Below, piece after piece: positions 17,053 through 23,637 of a stretch of DNA of 64,000 nucleotides. Below the pieces are notes generated by a model. It was not told the DNA's origin and did not search any database. It saw only the letters and a list, made by a program, of their open reading frames with translations. How positions within the stretch are numbered: the stretch's first letter is position 1; each line of letters opens with the position of its first letter. This stretch comes from Streptomyces sp. NBC_00249 (GTDB taxonomy: Bacteria > Actinomycetota > Actinomycetes > Streptomycetales > Streptomycetaceae), in contig NZ_JAPEMV010000001.1 in assembly GCF_026342355.1 (NCBI RefSeq), positions 1,054,001 to 1,118,000 of the forward strand, in the 5' to 3' direction. A program made the translations under genes and the position numbers.

Positions 17053-17552
17053 CGCGAAGGACCCTTCGGGGAATTCGTGGTGGCGATGCGGGCGGGTGCG
17101 GGGAGTCCGGGGACCGGGAACGCTGCGGCTGGAGGCGTCGGCGTGCAGGCAGGGCGCGGCCGGACTTGTGGCGAGAGGGAGCGAGCCGCGTACGCGCGGG
17201 GCCCGGCTGCGGGGCGGGGGCGGCCGACACGGGCCCGGACGGTGTCGTAGATGTCGTGCTTGGCGCGGGGGCGTACGGCGACGATGTGGACGTTGGTGCG
17301 GTGGCTGGAGCCGGGCGGGGCCGGGCGGTAGTCGTAGACGATGCGGTACTGCACCCGGGAGCCGAGGTAGAGCTTGCGGTAGCCGGTCAGCTCGGCGGTG
17401 AGTTCAGGCCCTCTCACCTGGGCGCGCACGACGTCCTGGATGAGGGCGAGCCCGAGGTCGCGCATGTCGCCCGGAGCGGCGAGCAGGTCGTTGAGGGCTT
17501 CGGGGTGAAAGGAGAGGCCGAACGCTGGCGGAGGCTGCGGTGGGTGCGTCAC
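17049..17552 (-). CDS. RelE/ParE-like protein (167 aa)
   Basis: GTG start at 17552 overlaps the DUF4913 stop by 4 bp. Residues about 10-100 (FGLSFHPEALNDLLAAP...GLALIQDVVRAQV...LTGYRKLYLGSRVQYRIVYDYRP...VHIVAVRPRAKHDIYDTVRARV) follow the RelE/ParE fold pattern: two helices, then strands with Y-R-K-L and R-I-V-Y, ending in a basic strand. Such proteins are usually mRNA interferases or gyrase poisons. A 65-residue Pro/Arg-rich tail is unusual. No classical antitoxin is next to it; the upstream coupled gene encodes DUF4913. A toxin role is inference. Confidence 0.6.
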   Translation of the reverse strand: MTHPPQPPPAFGLSFHPEALNDLLAAPGDMRDLGLALIQDVVRAQVRGPELTAELTGYRKLYLGSRVQYRIVYDYRPAPPGSSHRTNVHIVAVRPRAKHDIYDTVRARVGRPRPAAGPRAYAARSLSPQVRPRPACTPTPPAAAFPVPGLPAPARIATTNSPKGPSR

Positions 17553-18214
17553 AACGCGGCCCCGTCCGGGGCCAGGGTGCCGCCGGTCCTCTGGGCCTCC
17601 AACTCGCGGGCGGCGGACCGCGTGGAGGGGCCCGGCCCGCGCAGCAGGCGATGCTCGGCACGGTCCGGGTCGGTCTGGCAGGCGCTCAGGGGGCCGTCGG
17701 GGGCACGGACGTAGGCCATGCAGTGGGTGAGGAAGTCCCGGTGCCACACGAACATGCCACTGGGGCCGGCCTCGGGGTCCTTGTGCTGCTGGTAGGCCAT
17801 CCACAGCGCGTGCAGCCACGCGACGACGTCGAGGTGCTCCTGCCACTGCTCGCACCATGGCGCCGCGGTGGTGATCTCGGCGCCGTAGACGTCCATGAGG
17901 TGGTCGTCCACCCAGTCCGTCAGCGCAGCGACTTCGTCCTCGTACTCCTCGCCTTCCAGCTCCAAGATCGGCTTGGGGTCCGGCGGCGGGGCGGGGGCGG
18001 TGAACGACGGCATGCCGGGGAACCCGGCGAAGGGCATGCTCGCGGCCATCGGGTCCGCAGGCGGCACGGAGGCCAGCGTGTCGATCATGCGGGCCTGCTC
18101 GGCCGACTGGTCGAGCAGCTTGCGGACGGACGCCTCGATCGATTCGAGGTCAGCGTCCGGCAGACGGACCGGCTCTATTTCCCCGCCATGGCGAGGCTCA
18201 GCAGATTCGGACAC
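17549..18214 (-). CDS. DUF4913 family protein (221 aa)
   Basis: GTG start at 18214 after AAGGAGAACC. The middle of the protein shows the DUF4913 pattern: LTDWVDDHLMDVYGAEI...PWCEQWQEHLDVVAWLHALWMAYQQ...WHRDFLTHCMAYVRAPDGPLSAC. The acidic, Pro-rich N-terminus is probably disordered. DUF4913 proteins are widespread in actinomycete plasmids and ICEs and have no known function. The gene is first after operator copy 2 and is coupled to four downstream genes, so this whole block is probably transcribed from that site. Confidence 0.82.
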   Translation of the reverse strand: MSESAEPRHGGEIEPVRLPDADLESIEASVRKLLDQSAEQARMIDTLASVPPADPMAASMPFAGFPGMPSFTAPAPPPDPKPILELEGEEYEDEVAALTDWVDDHLMDVYGAEITTAAPWCEQWQEHLDVVAWLHALWMAYQQHKDPEAGPSGMFVWHRDFLTHCMAYVRAPDGPLSACQTDPDRAEHRLLRGPGPSTRSAARELEAQRTGGTLAPDGAAL

Positions 18215-18265
18215 GAAAAGGGTTCTCCTTGCAGCCAGGGCCGTGAAATCGATGGCCCTGATGGT

Positions 18266-18312
18266 CCGGAGAATCCCCGGTTTCGGAAACCGGGGATCTG
18301 CCGCTATATTCC
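18266..18312 (-). promoter_or_regulatory. ICE operator/promoter module, copy 2
   Basis: On the minus strand AATATA (18310-18305) precedes a 25-bp palindrome at 18273-18297 (arms ATCCCCGGTTTC and complement, centre 18285), then TCTCCGGACC. Spacing from AATATA to the centre is 25 bp. It lies about 60 bp before the DUF4913 gene and 50 bp after the methyltransferase stop, so it is placed to start transcription of the 18214-14978 block. Confidence 0.78.
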
Positions 18313-18346
18313 GCCTGCCACGGGATCGGGCTGTGGCGCAGCTCGG

Positions 18347-19102
18347 TCAGGAGGTCAGGTCGAAATCGTCCTGGGAATGCACCTGACGGGCGGTCTCGGT
18401 GAGGCGCTCGGAGGCAACAGCCGCGTACTCCTTCGTCTTCTCGATGCCGATGAAGTCGCGTCCCTCCAGCAGCGCGGCGACGCCGGTGCTGCCCGATCCG
18501 GCGCAGAAGTCGAGCACGGTACCGCCGGGCGGGGCGATCTTCACCAGCTCCCGCATCACCTCGACCGGCTTCTGCGTGATGTGCCGGCGAGCCTTGCCTG
18601 AGGGCTGCGAGGCGCTGTACAGGCCCGGCAGGTAGACCGGGTTTGCGGCGGCGTCGATCTTGCCCTTCGCACCCCAGACGATGAACTCGCAGTCCTGCCG
18701 GAACTTGCCCTTCTGCGGCCTGGCCTGCGGCTTGTGCCAGGTCAGGACACCCAGCCACAGCCATCCGGCGGCCTGGAGCGCGTCCGTGGTCGCCGGCAGC
18801 TGCCGCCAGTCGGTGAACAGCAGCGCCGTGCCCCCGACCTTGGTGGCCCGGTGGGCCTCGGTCATGATCTGGGTCAGCCAGAGCGTGTACGAGCGCTGGT
18901 CCATGTTCTCGCCGACAAAGTCCGGCAGCGCGTGCTGGGCGTCCGCGGAGACGTACTTCTGGCGGGCAGAGCGGCTCGTGCGCTCCTTGGCGGTTCGGCC
19001 GCCGCTGTTGTACGGCGGGTCGGTGATGACGGAATCGGCGCAGCCGTCGGGCAGAGTCGCGAGCACGCTGAGCGCGTCGCCCTGGTGAAGGGAAAACGAC
19101 AA
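18347..19102 (-). CDS. Beta-class N4/N6 DNA methyltransferase, TTG start
   Basis: A 251-residue DNA methylase. TDPPYNSGG with DPPY at 28-31 is motif IV, and FCAGSGSTG near 196-205 is motif I (AdoMet binding). Motif IV before motif I defines the beta class (N6-adenine or N4-cytosine). GKARRHITQKPVEVMRELV before motif I is also typical. The target-recognition part lies between them. The TTG start (19102) removes an upstream extension without homology. No restriction endonuclease is adjacent, so it is probably solitary, acting in self-protection against host restriction or in regulation. It is the first minus-strand gene, divergent from the conjugation operon. Confidence 0.85.
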   Translation of the reverse strand: MSFSLHQGDALSVLATLPDGCADSVITDPPYNSGGRTAKERTSRSARQKYVSADAQHALPDFVGENMDQRSYTLWLTQIMTEAHRATKVGGTALLFTDWRQLPATTDALQAAGWLWLGVLTWHKPQARPQKGKFRQDCEFIVWGAKGKIDAAANPVYLPGLYSASQPSGKARRHITQKPVEVMRELVKIAPPGGTVLDFCAGSGSTGVAALLEGRDFIGIEKTKEYAAVASERLTETARQVHSQDDFDLTS

Positions 19103-19212
19103 AGGGGAACCCCAATTCGGTGAGGGATGCAGACGGGAAGGCTCCAGACCGTGCGGCGGCCATCGCAAGACATGCGGGCAGGCGGCGCGGGGAGGTCCCA
19201 AACTGTAGGTGA

Positions 19213-19296
19213 CGATTCCCGGTTGAGACGCATCGCCGACCAAGAACCCCGGAAATCAAGCGGATTCCGCCCGTGATTTCGGTGACCGGGGATTCG
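19213..19296. promoter_or_regulatory. Divergent promoter region with two degenerate operator half-sites
   Basis: Between the methyltransferase start (19102) and the first minigene (19377) there is a GATTCCCGGTT block near 19214 and a GATTTCGGTGACCGGGGATT block at 19275-19294. Both resemble halves of the four perfect palindromes. No AATATA lies 25 bp from the second block, so it is not a complete module. The region must contain promoters in both directions, but no consensus -35/-10 pair is obvious. Confidence 0.4.
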
Positions 19297-19376
19297 GGCT
19301 TACTGTCTTGTCACTGCCCGGCGGACACCGCTGATGGCGACCCTTCCCCGTTTCCCCTCTCCCGCAGGAGGCCCCT

Positions 19377-19391
19377 GTGTTCCGTCCGTGA
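19377..19391 (+). CDS. MFRP minigene 1
   Basis: GTG TTC CGT CCG TGA encodes M-F-R-P and a stop. AGGAGG at 19366-19371 stands 5 nt before the start, a near-perfect ribosome-binding site. The start codon, Arg codon and stop codon all differ from later copies, yet the peptide is the same. It is the first gene on the plus strand after the divergent region. It is too short for gene finders. The role is unknown; possibly a leader or ribosome-occupying peptide. Confidence 0.6.
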   Translation: MFRP

Positions 19392-19399
19392 CCCCGCAC

Positions 19400-19413
19400 G
19401 CAGCCATCGCTGC
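19400..19413 (+). other. Small hairpin after minigene 1
   Basis: GCAGC (19400-19404) pairs with GCTGC (19409-19413) around CATC. It lies 8 nt after the minigene stop and is weak alone. It is listed because hairpins also follow minigenes 3, 4 and 5. Confidence 0.3.
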
Positions 19414-19469
19414 CACCTCGCCATTCCCTGCCCGCCCGCCCGCCGCAGACCCTGACAGGGAGGCCGCCC

Positions 19470-19487
19470 ATGTACCGCCCCTGCTGA
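19470..19487 (+). CDS. MYRPC minigene 2
   Basis: ATG TAC CGC CCC TGC TGA encodes M-Y-R-P-C and a stop. AGGGAGG at 19457-19463 is 6 nt upstream. Tyr replaces Phe, a conservative change, Arg-Pro is kept, and one Cys is added. It starts 93 nt after minigene 1. Confidence 0.5.
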   Translation: MYRPC

Positions 19488-19534
19488 CCTCGCCCATGTT
19501 CCCCGCAACTGCGCCTGCCGAGGAGGTGCCGCTC

Positions 19535-19549
19535 ATGTTCCGCCCGTAA
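19535..19549 (+). CDS. MFRP minigene 3
   Basis: ATG TTC CGC CCG TAA, with AGGAGG at 19521-19526 and 8 nt spacing. An in-frame ATG at 19496 would give a 17-residue peptide ending in the same MFRP, but it has no ribosome-binding site, so the internal ATG is preferred. Confidence 0.6.
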   Translation: MFRP

Positions 19550-19560
19550 TCCCCTTCTGC

Positions 19561-19588
19561 CCTGGTGGGCGAGGCAACGCTCACCAGG
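19561..19588 (+). terminator. Hairpin with AGGCAA loop after minigene 3
   Basis: An 11-bp stem (19561-19571 with 19578-19588, one G-U pair) around the 6-nt loop AGGCAA. It begins 11 nt after the minigene stop. The loop is identical to that of the hairpin at 19761-19786. It could be an attenuator or terminator; there is no T-run. Confidence 0.5.
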
Positions 19589-19642
19589 CACCCCAGTTCG
19601 ATCCCGGGTTACCCGCCCCGGCACCCCTCCAGGAGTTCGCTG

Positions 19643-19657
19643 ATGTTCCGCCCGTAA
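19643..19657 (+). CDS. MFRP minigene 4
   Basis: ATG TTC CGC CCG TAA, with AGGAG at 19631-19635 and 7 nt spacing. It is identical in codons to minigenes 3 and 5, while the flanking DNA differs. Confidence 0.6.
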   Translation: MFRP

Positions 19658-19684
19658 GACGCCCCGCCGTCCCGCTCTTCACCA

Positions 19685-19700
19685 GCCCGCCGCTGCGGGC
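19685..19700 (+). other. Hairpin after minigene 4
   Basis: GCCCGC (19685-19690) pairs with GCGGGC (19695-19700) around CGCT, 27 nt after the stop of minigene 4 and 17 nt before the RBS of minigene 5. Confidence 0.35.
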
Positions 19701-19730
19701 CACTCCTTGAACGTCCCAGGAGGTACACCC

Positions 19731-19745
19731 ATGTTCCGCCCGTAA
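19731..19745 (+). CDS. MFRP minigene 5
   Basis: ATG TTC CGC CCG TAA, with AGGAGG at 19718-19723 and 7 nt spacing. It is the last of the array, 134 nt before the leader ORF that is coupled to the wall-hydrolase gene. Confidence 0.6.
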   Translation: MFRP

Positions 19746-19760
19746 CCTCCCCCGTCCCAC

Positions 19761-19786
19761 CGGGTGTGTGAGGCAACACGCACCCG
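19761..19786 (+). terminator. Hairpin with AGGCAA loop after minigene 5
   Basis: A 10-bp stem (19761-19770 with 19777-19786, one G-U pair) around the loop AGGCAA. It begins 15 nt after the stop of minigene 5. It is homologous in loop and position to 19561-19588 but different in stem sequence, which points to selection on structure. Confidence 0.5.
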
Positions 19787-19878
19787 AGCCGGGGCTCTTC
19801 GCCCACCTCCACCGCTCCGGCCGCACGGCCCTTCCTCTTTCACACCGTGCGGCCGGGGCCCACCCCGAGGACCTCCCC

Positions 19879-19947
19879 GTGACCCCTTCCTCTCCATCGC
19901 CACGTGACATCCCCGCAGCCCGCCGGCCGGAGGCCGCCCGGGAGTGA
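19879..19947 (+). CDS. Leader peptide (22 aa) coupled to the wall-hydrolase gene
   Basis: GTG at 19879 after GAGGACCTCCCC opens a 22-codon frame (MTPSSPSPRDIPAARRP...) whose TGA overlaps the GTG start of the next gene by 4 bp. This arrangement fits translational coupling of the first conjugation gene to a short leader. It follows the minigene array and may be its functional end point. Confidence 0.45.
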   Translation: MTPSSPSPRDIPAARRPEAARE

Positions 19948-21056
19948 AAGGCATCGCCGCCGCGATCGGCGTGCTCTGCCTCTCCCCCGCGCTGCTGGCT
20001 GGCACAGCCGTCCTCGCCGCAGCCGCGAGCCACTCCTCGAGCCCGGGCACCTCCTGCGTCACCGACTCGGTCGACACCGACGCCGTACGGCGCCAGGTCG
20101 CCGCCGTCCTCGGCGGGTCAGGTGCTCAGAACGTCCACGTCGAGGGCCTGGACCTCCCCGCCGAGCAGATTCCCCACGCCCGGACCATCGTCGCCACCGG
20201 CATCACGCTCGAAGTGCCCGAGCGCGGCCAGATCGTGGCCCTGGCCACCGCCATCCAGGAATCCCGGCTGCGCAACCTCAGCTACGGCGACCGCGACTCG
20301 CTGGGCCTCTTCCAGCAGCGACCCAGCCAGGGATGGGGTACCCCCGCCCAGGTCCGCGACCCCGTCTACGCCAGCGCGAAGTTCTACCAGGGCCTGCTGA
20401 AGGTCCCCGGCTGGCAGCAGATGACGATCACCCAAGCCGCGCAGGCCGTCCAACTGAGCGGATTCCCCGGCGCCTACGCCCAGTGGGAACCTCTCGCCCG
20501 CGCTCTGCAGCAGGCCATCGCCCCGACGCTGAAGGGCTCAGCGCCGCCCGCCGACGGCCAGACCCCGCGCCTCCCTGCGACAGACCCGTGTACCCCGGGC
20601 GAAGACGGCAGCGGCTCCGGACCGATCCCCGAAGGGGCGGTCCCCAAGGGGTACTCGATCCCCGCCGACGCCGACCCCCGCGCCAAGACGGCCATCACCT
20701 GGGCCATGAACCAGCTCGGCACCCTCTACCAGTGGGGCGGCTCGTGCCTGGATCCGCACGGTCCGGACCCCATGGGCCGGTGCGACTGCAGCTCGCTGAC
20801 CCAGCAGGCGTACAAGAAGGCCGGGATCACCCTGACCCGGACAACGTACACCCAGGTCAAGGAAGGCAACGCCGTCCCGCTGAACCAACTTCGCCCCGGC
20901 GACCTGGTGTTCAGCCGCGGCACCCCGGCGGTCCCCGAGCACGTCGGCATCTACGCCGGCCACGGCTACGTCATCGAGGCCCCGCGCACCACAAAGCCGG
21001 TCCGCTTCAGCACCCTCGCCGACTACGCCGCCCACAGCGCACGCCGTCTCCCGTGA
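19944..21056 (+). CDS. Bifunctional SLT-like and NlpC/P60 peptidoglycan hydrolase (conjugation)
   Basis: A 370-residue exported wall hydrolase. The hydrophobic N-terminus (MKGIAAAIGVLCLSPALLAG) is a signal peptide or anchor. An SLT-like part contains AIQESRL (candidate catalytic Glu near 105) and SLGLFQQRPSQGWGT. A C-terminal NlpC/P60 domain has CDCSSLTQQAY with the nucleophile Cys near 281, PGDLVFSRG, and EHVGIYAG with the His near 332. Such two-domain hydrolases play the VirB1-like role in Gram-positive conjugation systems, opening the wall for the mating channel. It is the first gene of the plus-strand operon, coupled to a 22-codon leader by GTGA overlap. Confidence 0.88.
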   Translation: MKGIAAAIGVLCLSPALLAGTAVLAAAASHSSSPGTSCVTDSVDTDAVRRQVAAVLGGSGAQNVHVEGLDLPAEQIPHARTIVATGITLEVPERGQIVALATAIQESRLRNLSYGDRDSLGLFQQRPSQGWGTPAQVRDPVYASAKFYQGLLKVPGWQQMTITQAAQAVQLSGFPGAYAQWEPLARALQQAIAPTLKGSAPPADGQTPRLPATDPCTPGEDGSGSGPIPEGAVPKGYSIPADADPRAKTAITWAMNQLGTLYQWGGSCLDPHGPDPMGRCDCSSLTQQAYKKAGITLTRTTYTQVKEGNAVPLNQLRPGDLVFSRGTPAVPEHVGIYAGHGYVIEAPRTTKPVRFSTLADYAAHSARRLP

Positions 21057-21058
21057 CA

Positions 21059-21099
21059 CCGGTCCGCCCGGCCAGCCCTTGAGGCACCGGGCGGACCGG
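21059..21099 (+). terminator. Perfect 13-bp stem-loop after the wall-hydrolase gene
   Basis: 21059-21071 and 21087-21099 are perfectly complementary around a 15-nt loop that ends in GAGGCA, similar to the AGGCAA loops in the minigene array. It begins 2 nt after the stop codon. It may be a terminator or an RNA-stability element that lowers expression of the downstream conjugation genes. Confidence 0.6.
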
Positions 21100-21206
21100 A
21101 CCACCTTCGCGCCGCAGAGCGCCCCTTCCCCCTCCCCTCTCCCCCCTTTCCTTCCTGTTCCCCGGCAGGGCCCGTCGGGTCCTGCGCATGCAAGGAGCGC
21201 ACCACC

Positions 21207-21536
21207 ATCTCCCCCGCCAATCTCACTCCACCCCTGTCCGAACGCCTCACCCTGCTTGCCTACGATCCGGGCGTCTCGCCCAAGGGCGGCGGCCTGCCCG
21301 GCCTCGACGTCCTGCGCACCGTCGTGAACTCGATCAACCTGTTCGGGATCGTGGCCGTGGTCGGCGCCCTGGCCGTCAGCCTCGGCGTCTGGGCCTGGGG
21401 CCACCACTCCGGCGGCCACCAGGCCGAAGCCAACGGCAAGAAGGGCGCGGTCGTAGCCGCGGCCTCGGCTCTCGGCCTGGGCGCGGCCAACGGCATCGTG
21501 GCGTTCTTCAGCGCGCTCGGCCAGCAGGTCCGATGA
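21207..21536 (+). CDS. DUF6112-like, VirB2-type small membrane protein; apparent ATC start
   Basis: A 109-residue protein with two hydrophobic segments (SINLFGIVAVVGALAVSLGVWAWG and VVAAASALGLGAANGIVAFF), separated by GHHSGGHQAEANGKKG. Size and layout match DUF6112 proteins and VirB2/TrbC-like pilins. Conserved N-terminal sequence (LTLLAYDPGVSPKGGGLPGLDVLRTVV) lies upstream of the first ATG/GTG (21324). The frame reaches AAGGAG (21192-21197) with 9 nt spacing only if ATC at 21207 is the start. Annotation from GTG 21324 would delete 39 residues. It overlaps the next gene by 4 bp. Confidence 0.72.
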   Translation: MSPANLTPPLSERLTLLAYDPGVSPKGGGLPGLDVLRTVVNSINLFGIVAVVGALAVSLGVWAWGHHSGGHQAEANGKKGAVVAAASALGLGAANGIVAFFSALGQQVR

Positions 21537-22213
21537 GGAAACGTTCCCTCGACGTGCTCGGCCTGGGCTGGCAGCCACCCCGGCGCGTCCTGCTTTTCGC
21601 CGGTGTACTGGCCGCGCTGCTGGTCCTCGCCGGCGCCGTCGCCTGGTGGACCGGGAGCCACCAGAGCCCCGAGGCATCCGGCAAGCAGACCAGCCCGACC
21701 GGTGCACCGAAGGCCTCCTCCGCTCCCGTGCCGACAGCGCCCGCAGGAGGGTCCACGGTCGCCGGGCCGCCGCCGATCTCTGATCCGCTCGCGTTCGCCC
21801 GGGCGAGCGCGGTGATGCTGTGGACCTTCGACGCCCGCACTACCAGCCGCGACGCCCAGCTCGCCGGCATGCACAGCTGGCTGACCGGCGAGTCCGCATA
21901 CGCGGACTGGGACTCCGTCCAGGCCCAGATCCCCGACCCGGTGCTGTGGTCACGGCTGAAGGACAACGGCCAGCACGCCAGCGCCACCACGTCGGAGGCG
22001 CACTTTCCGTCCGCGTTCAAGCAGGCCCTGGCCGACAACCCGCAAGCCATCACCGAGGCGTACATCTACGCCGTCACGGTGCGCGGCAAAACCCAGCTCG
22101 CCTGGAACGGAGGCGGAGGCGGTGCCGAAGACCGGCAGATCACCCTCGCCGTCCAGTGCCGACCCGGCAAGGACTGCCGCCTGGTCGCTATAGCCCCGCG
22201 CGTCGCCCCGTAG
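21533..22213 (+). CDS. Bitopic conjugation protein, VirB8/TcpC-like
   Basis: A 226-residue protein starting at ATG 21533 (ATGA overlap). The cytoplasmic N-terminus of about 18 residues is followed by one TM helix (VLLFAGVLAALLVLAGAVAWW) and a Ser/Pro/Thr linker. An extracytoplasmic domain follows (DPLAFARASAVMLWTFDARTTSRDAQLAGMHSWL...TEAYIYAVTVRGKTQLAW...ITLAVQCRPGKDC). Topology and position match VirB8/TcpC-like channel components, although sequence identity to those families cannot be judged by eye. Confidence 0.68.
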   Translation: MRKRSLDVLGLGWQPPRRVLLFAGVLAALLVLAGAVAWWTGSHQSPEASGKQTSPTGAPKASSAPVPTAPAGGSTVAGPPPISDPLAFARASAVMLWTFDARTTSRDAQLAGMHSWLTGESAYADWDSVQAQIPDPVLWSRLKDNGQHASATTSEAHFPSAFKQALADNPQAITEAYIYAVTVRGKTQLAWNGGGGGAEDRQITLAVQCRPGKDCRLVAIAPRVAP

Positions 22214-22246
22214 CCACCGCCTGTACCTCCCGAAAGGACGCCCGAC

Positions 22247-23563
22247 GTGGGCTTTTGTGACCTGCCTGTCGCCGGCTACCTCTGCAAGGCCGGCGATGTG
22301 ATCGACTTCGCCTCCGATCCCGTCGGCGCGATCGGGAAGTGGATGGCGGAAAGCGCCGGTGACGTCGCCGCCGCCGCGGCGGACCTCGCGTCCAAGGCCA
22401 TCGACCGCACCACCAACATCGACCTCGGCGCGGGATGGTTCCGCGACAACTACGAGACGATTCTGCCGATTGGCCTGCTGATGCTCGTCGCGACGTTCTG
22501 TGCGCAGCTGGTGAGAGCCGCGATCAAACGCGACGGCCAAGCCCTCGCCCAAGCGGTGACCGGAACGGCCTCCGGCGTCTTGTTCGCCTTCTGCGCCATC
22601 GCCTTCACCACCGTCGCCATCGAAGTCGTCGACGCCCTGTCCAACGGGCTGTTCGCGGCTTCCGGGACGGACATCTCCTCCGCCGTGCGCAGGATCGTCA
22701 AGGTCCAGCAGATCAGCTCCATCGCCGGAATGGGCTGGCTCGTCGCAGTCGTCGCGGCCCTCGGCAGCGCGATCGGAGCGTTCTTGTTCTGGGGCGTGAT
22801 GATGGTCCGCAAGGTCGGCATCCTGATCCTCGTCACCTTGGCCATTTTCGCCGGAGCCGGCGGCGGCTGGGAGGTCGCCCGTCGGTGGCGCCGCGGCTGG
22901 ATCGAGGCCACCGCCACCCTCGTCGTCTCCAAGCTGCTGATGACGATCATCTTCGTGCTCGGCATCGCAGCCATGGGCAAGACCGAAGCCAAGGACGGCG
23001 TTGCCGCCCTCGCGGACGTCGCCGCAGGCATGGTGATCATGCTCATGATCCTTTTGTGCCCGTACATGACGTTCAAGTTCGTGCACTGGGCCGCTGAGGG
23101 AACTGACGGCGAGTCCCTCCACCGCGCTGGCGGCGCCGGCGCGACGGTTGCCCGTCAGCACGCCGAGAACGCGGCGCGCAAGGCTGCTGCGGCGGCCACC
23201 GGCGGTGCGGCGGCCGGAGCCGGTGCTGCCGGTGGTGGTGCCGAGGCTGCGGGCAGCGGCGGGGGGTTCCCCGGCGATATCGCGTCCAACCCGACCGGCG
23301 GCATGGACATGGGCAAGGGCGACTCCGGCGGCAGCTCCGGCGGGGGCTTCCACGACCTGATGGAGCAGGCCGCGCCCCCGCAGGCCCGGACCGGAGGCGG
23401 CCAGGACACCGGCCAGGCAGACGGTCCGCCGAGCTGGAGCGGCCCCGGGTCCCAGCAGAGCGGGTGGAGCACCAGTGCGCCCGCCGATCCGATGCCTTCG
23501 GCCCACGGCGCTCCGGCCAACGGTGACAGCGCCTCCCAGTCCGGCTCGCCGACCGGCCTGTAG
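22247..23563 (+). CDS. VirB6/TrbL-like polytopic membrane protein
   Basis: A 438-residue protein with GTG start (22247) after GAAAGGA. Residues 1-60 are hydrophilic (CDLPVAGYLCKAGDVIDF, then an Ala-rich helix). Several strong hydrophobic segments follow (ILPIGLLMLVATFCAQLV, GVLFAFCAIAFTTVAIEVV, WLVAVVAALGSAIGAFLFWGVMMV, ILILVTLAIFAGAG, MVIMLMILLCPYMTFKFV). The last 130 residues are a Gly/Ala/Ser/Gln-rich low-complexity tail. This is the VirB6/TrbL pattern of the inner-membrane channel component in actinomycete conjugation loci. It is followed by a perfect stem-loop. Confidence 0.82.
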   Translation: MGFCDLPVAGYLCKAGDVIDFASDPVGAIGKWMAESAGDVAAAAADLASKAIDRTTNIDLGAGWFRDNYETILPIGLLMLVATFCAQLVRAAIKRDGQALAQAVTGTASGVLFAFCAIAFTTVAIEVVDALSNGLFAASGTDISSAVRRIVKVQQISSIAGMGWLVAVVAALGSAIGAFLFWGVMMVRKVGILILVTLAIFAGAGGGWEVARRWRRGWIEATATLVVSKLLMTIIFVLGIAAMGKTEAKDGVAALADVAAGMVIMLMILLCPYMTFKFVHWAAEGTDGESLHRAGGAGATVARQHAENAARKAAAAATGGAAAGAGAAGGGAEAAGSGGGFPGDIASNPTGGMDMGKGDSGGSSGGGFHDLMEQAAPPQARTGGGQDTGQADGPPSWSGPGSQQSGWSTSAPADPMPSAHGAPANGDSASQSGSPTGL

Positions 23564-23580
23564 TCCCTCCGCCAGCCCAC

Positions 23581-23614
23581 CCCGGGGCAGGGCCACCACA
23601 CTCCCTGCCCCGGG
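23581..23614 (+). terminator. Perfect 12-bp stem-loop between the VirB6-like and SCO6880 genes
   Basis: CCCGGGGCAGGG (23581-23592) pairs perfectly with 23603-23614 around a 10-nt loop. It ends 23 nt before the next TTG start. It could be a partial terminator that sets the ratio between channel subunits, since the next gene has no room for its own long promoter region. Confidence 0.6.
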
Positions 23615-23637
23615 CCGACCCGCCCCGGGAACCGTCC

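Noticed and set aside
19256..20077. Minus-strand open frames of 94-150 residues across the minigene region
   Set aside because: They have Gly/Arg-rich shadow composition and lack good RBS. They run through the hairpins and through the plus-strand hydrolase start.
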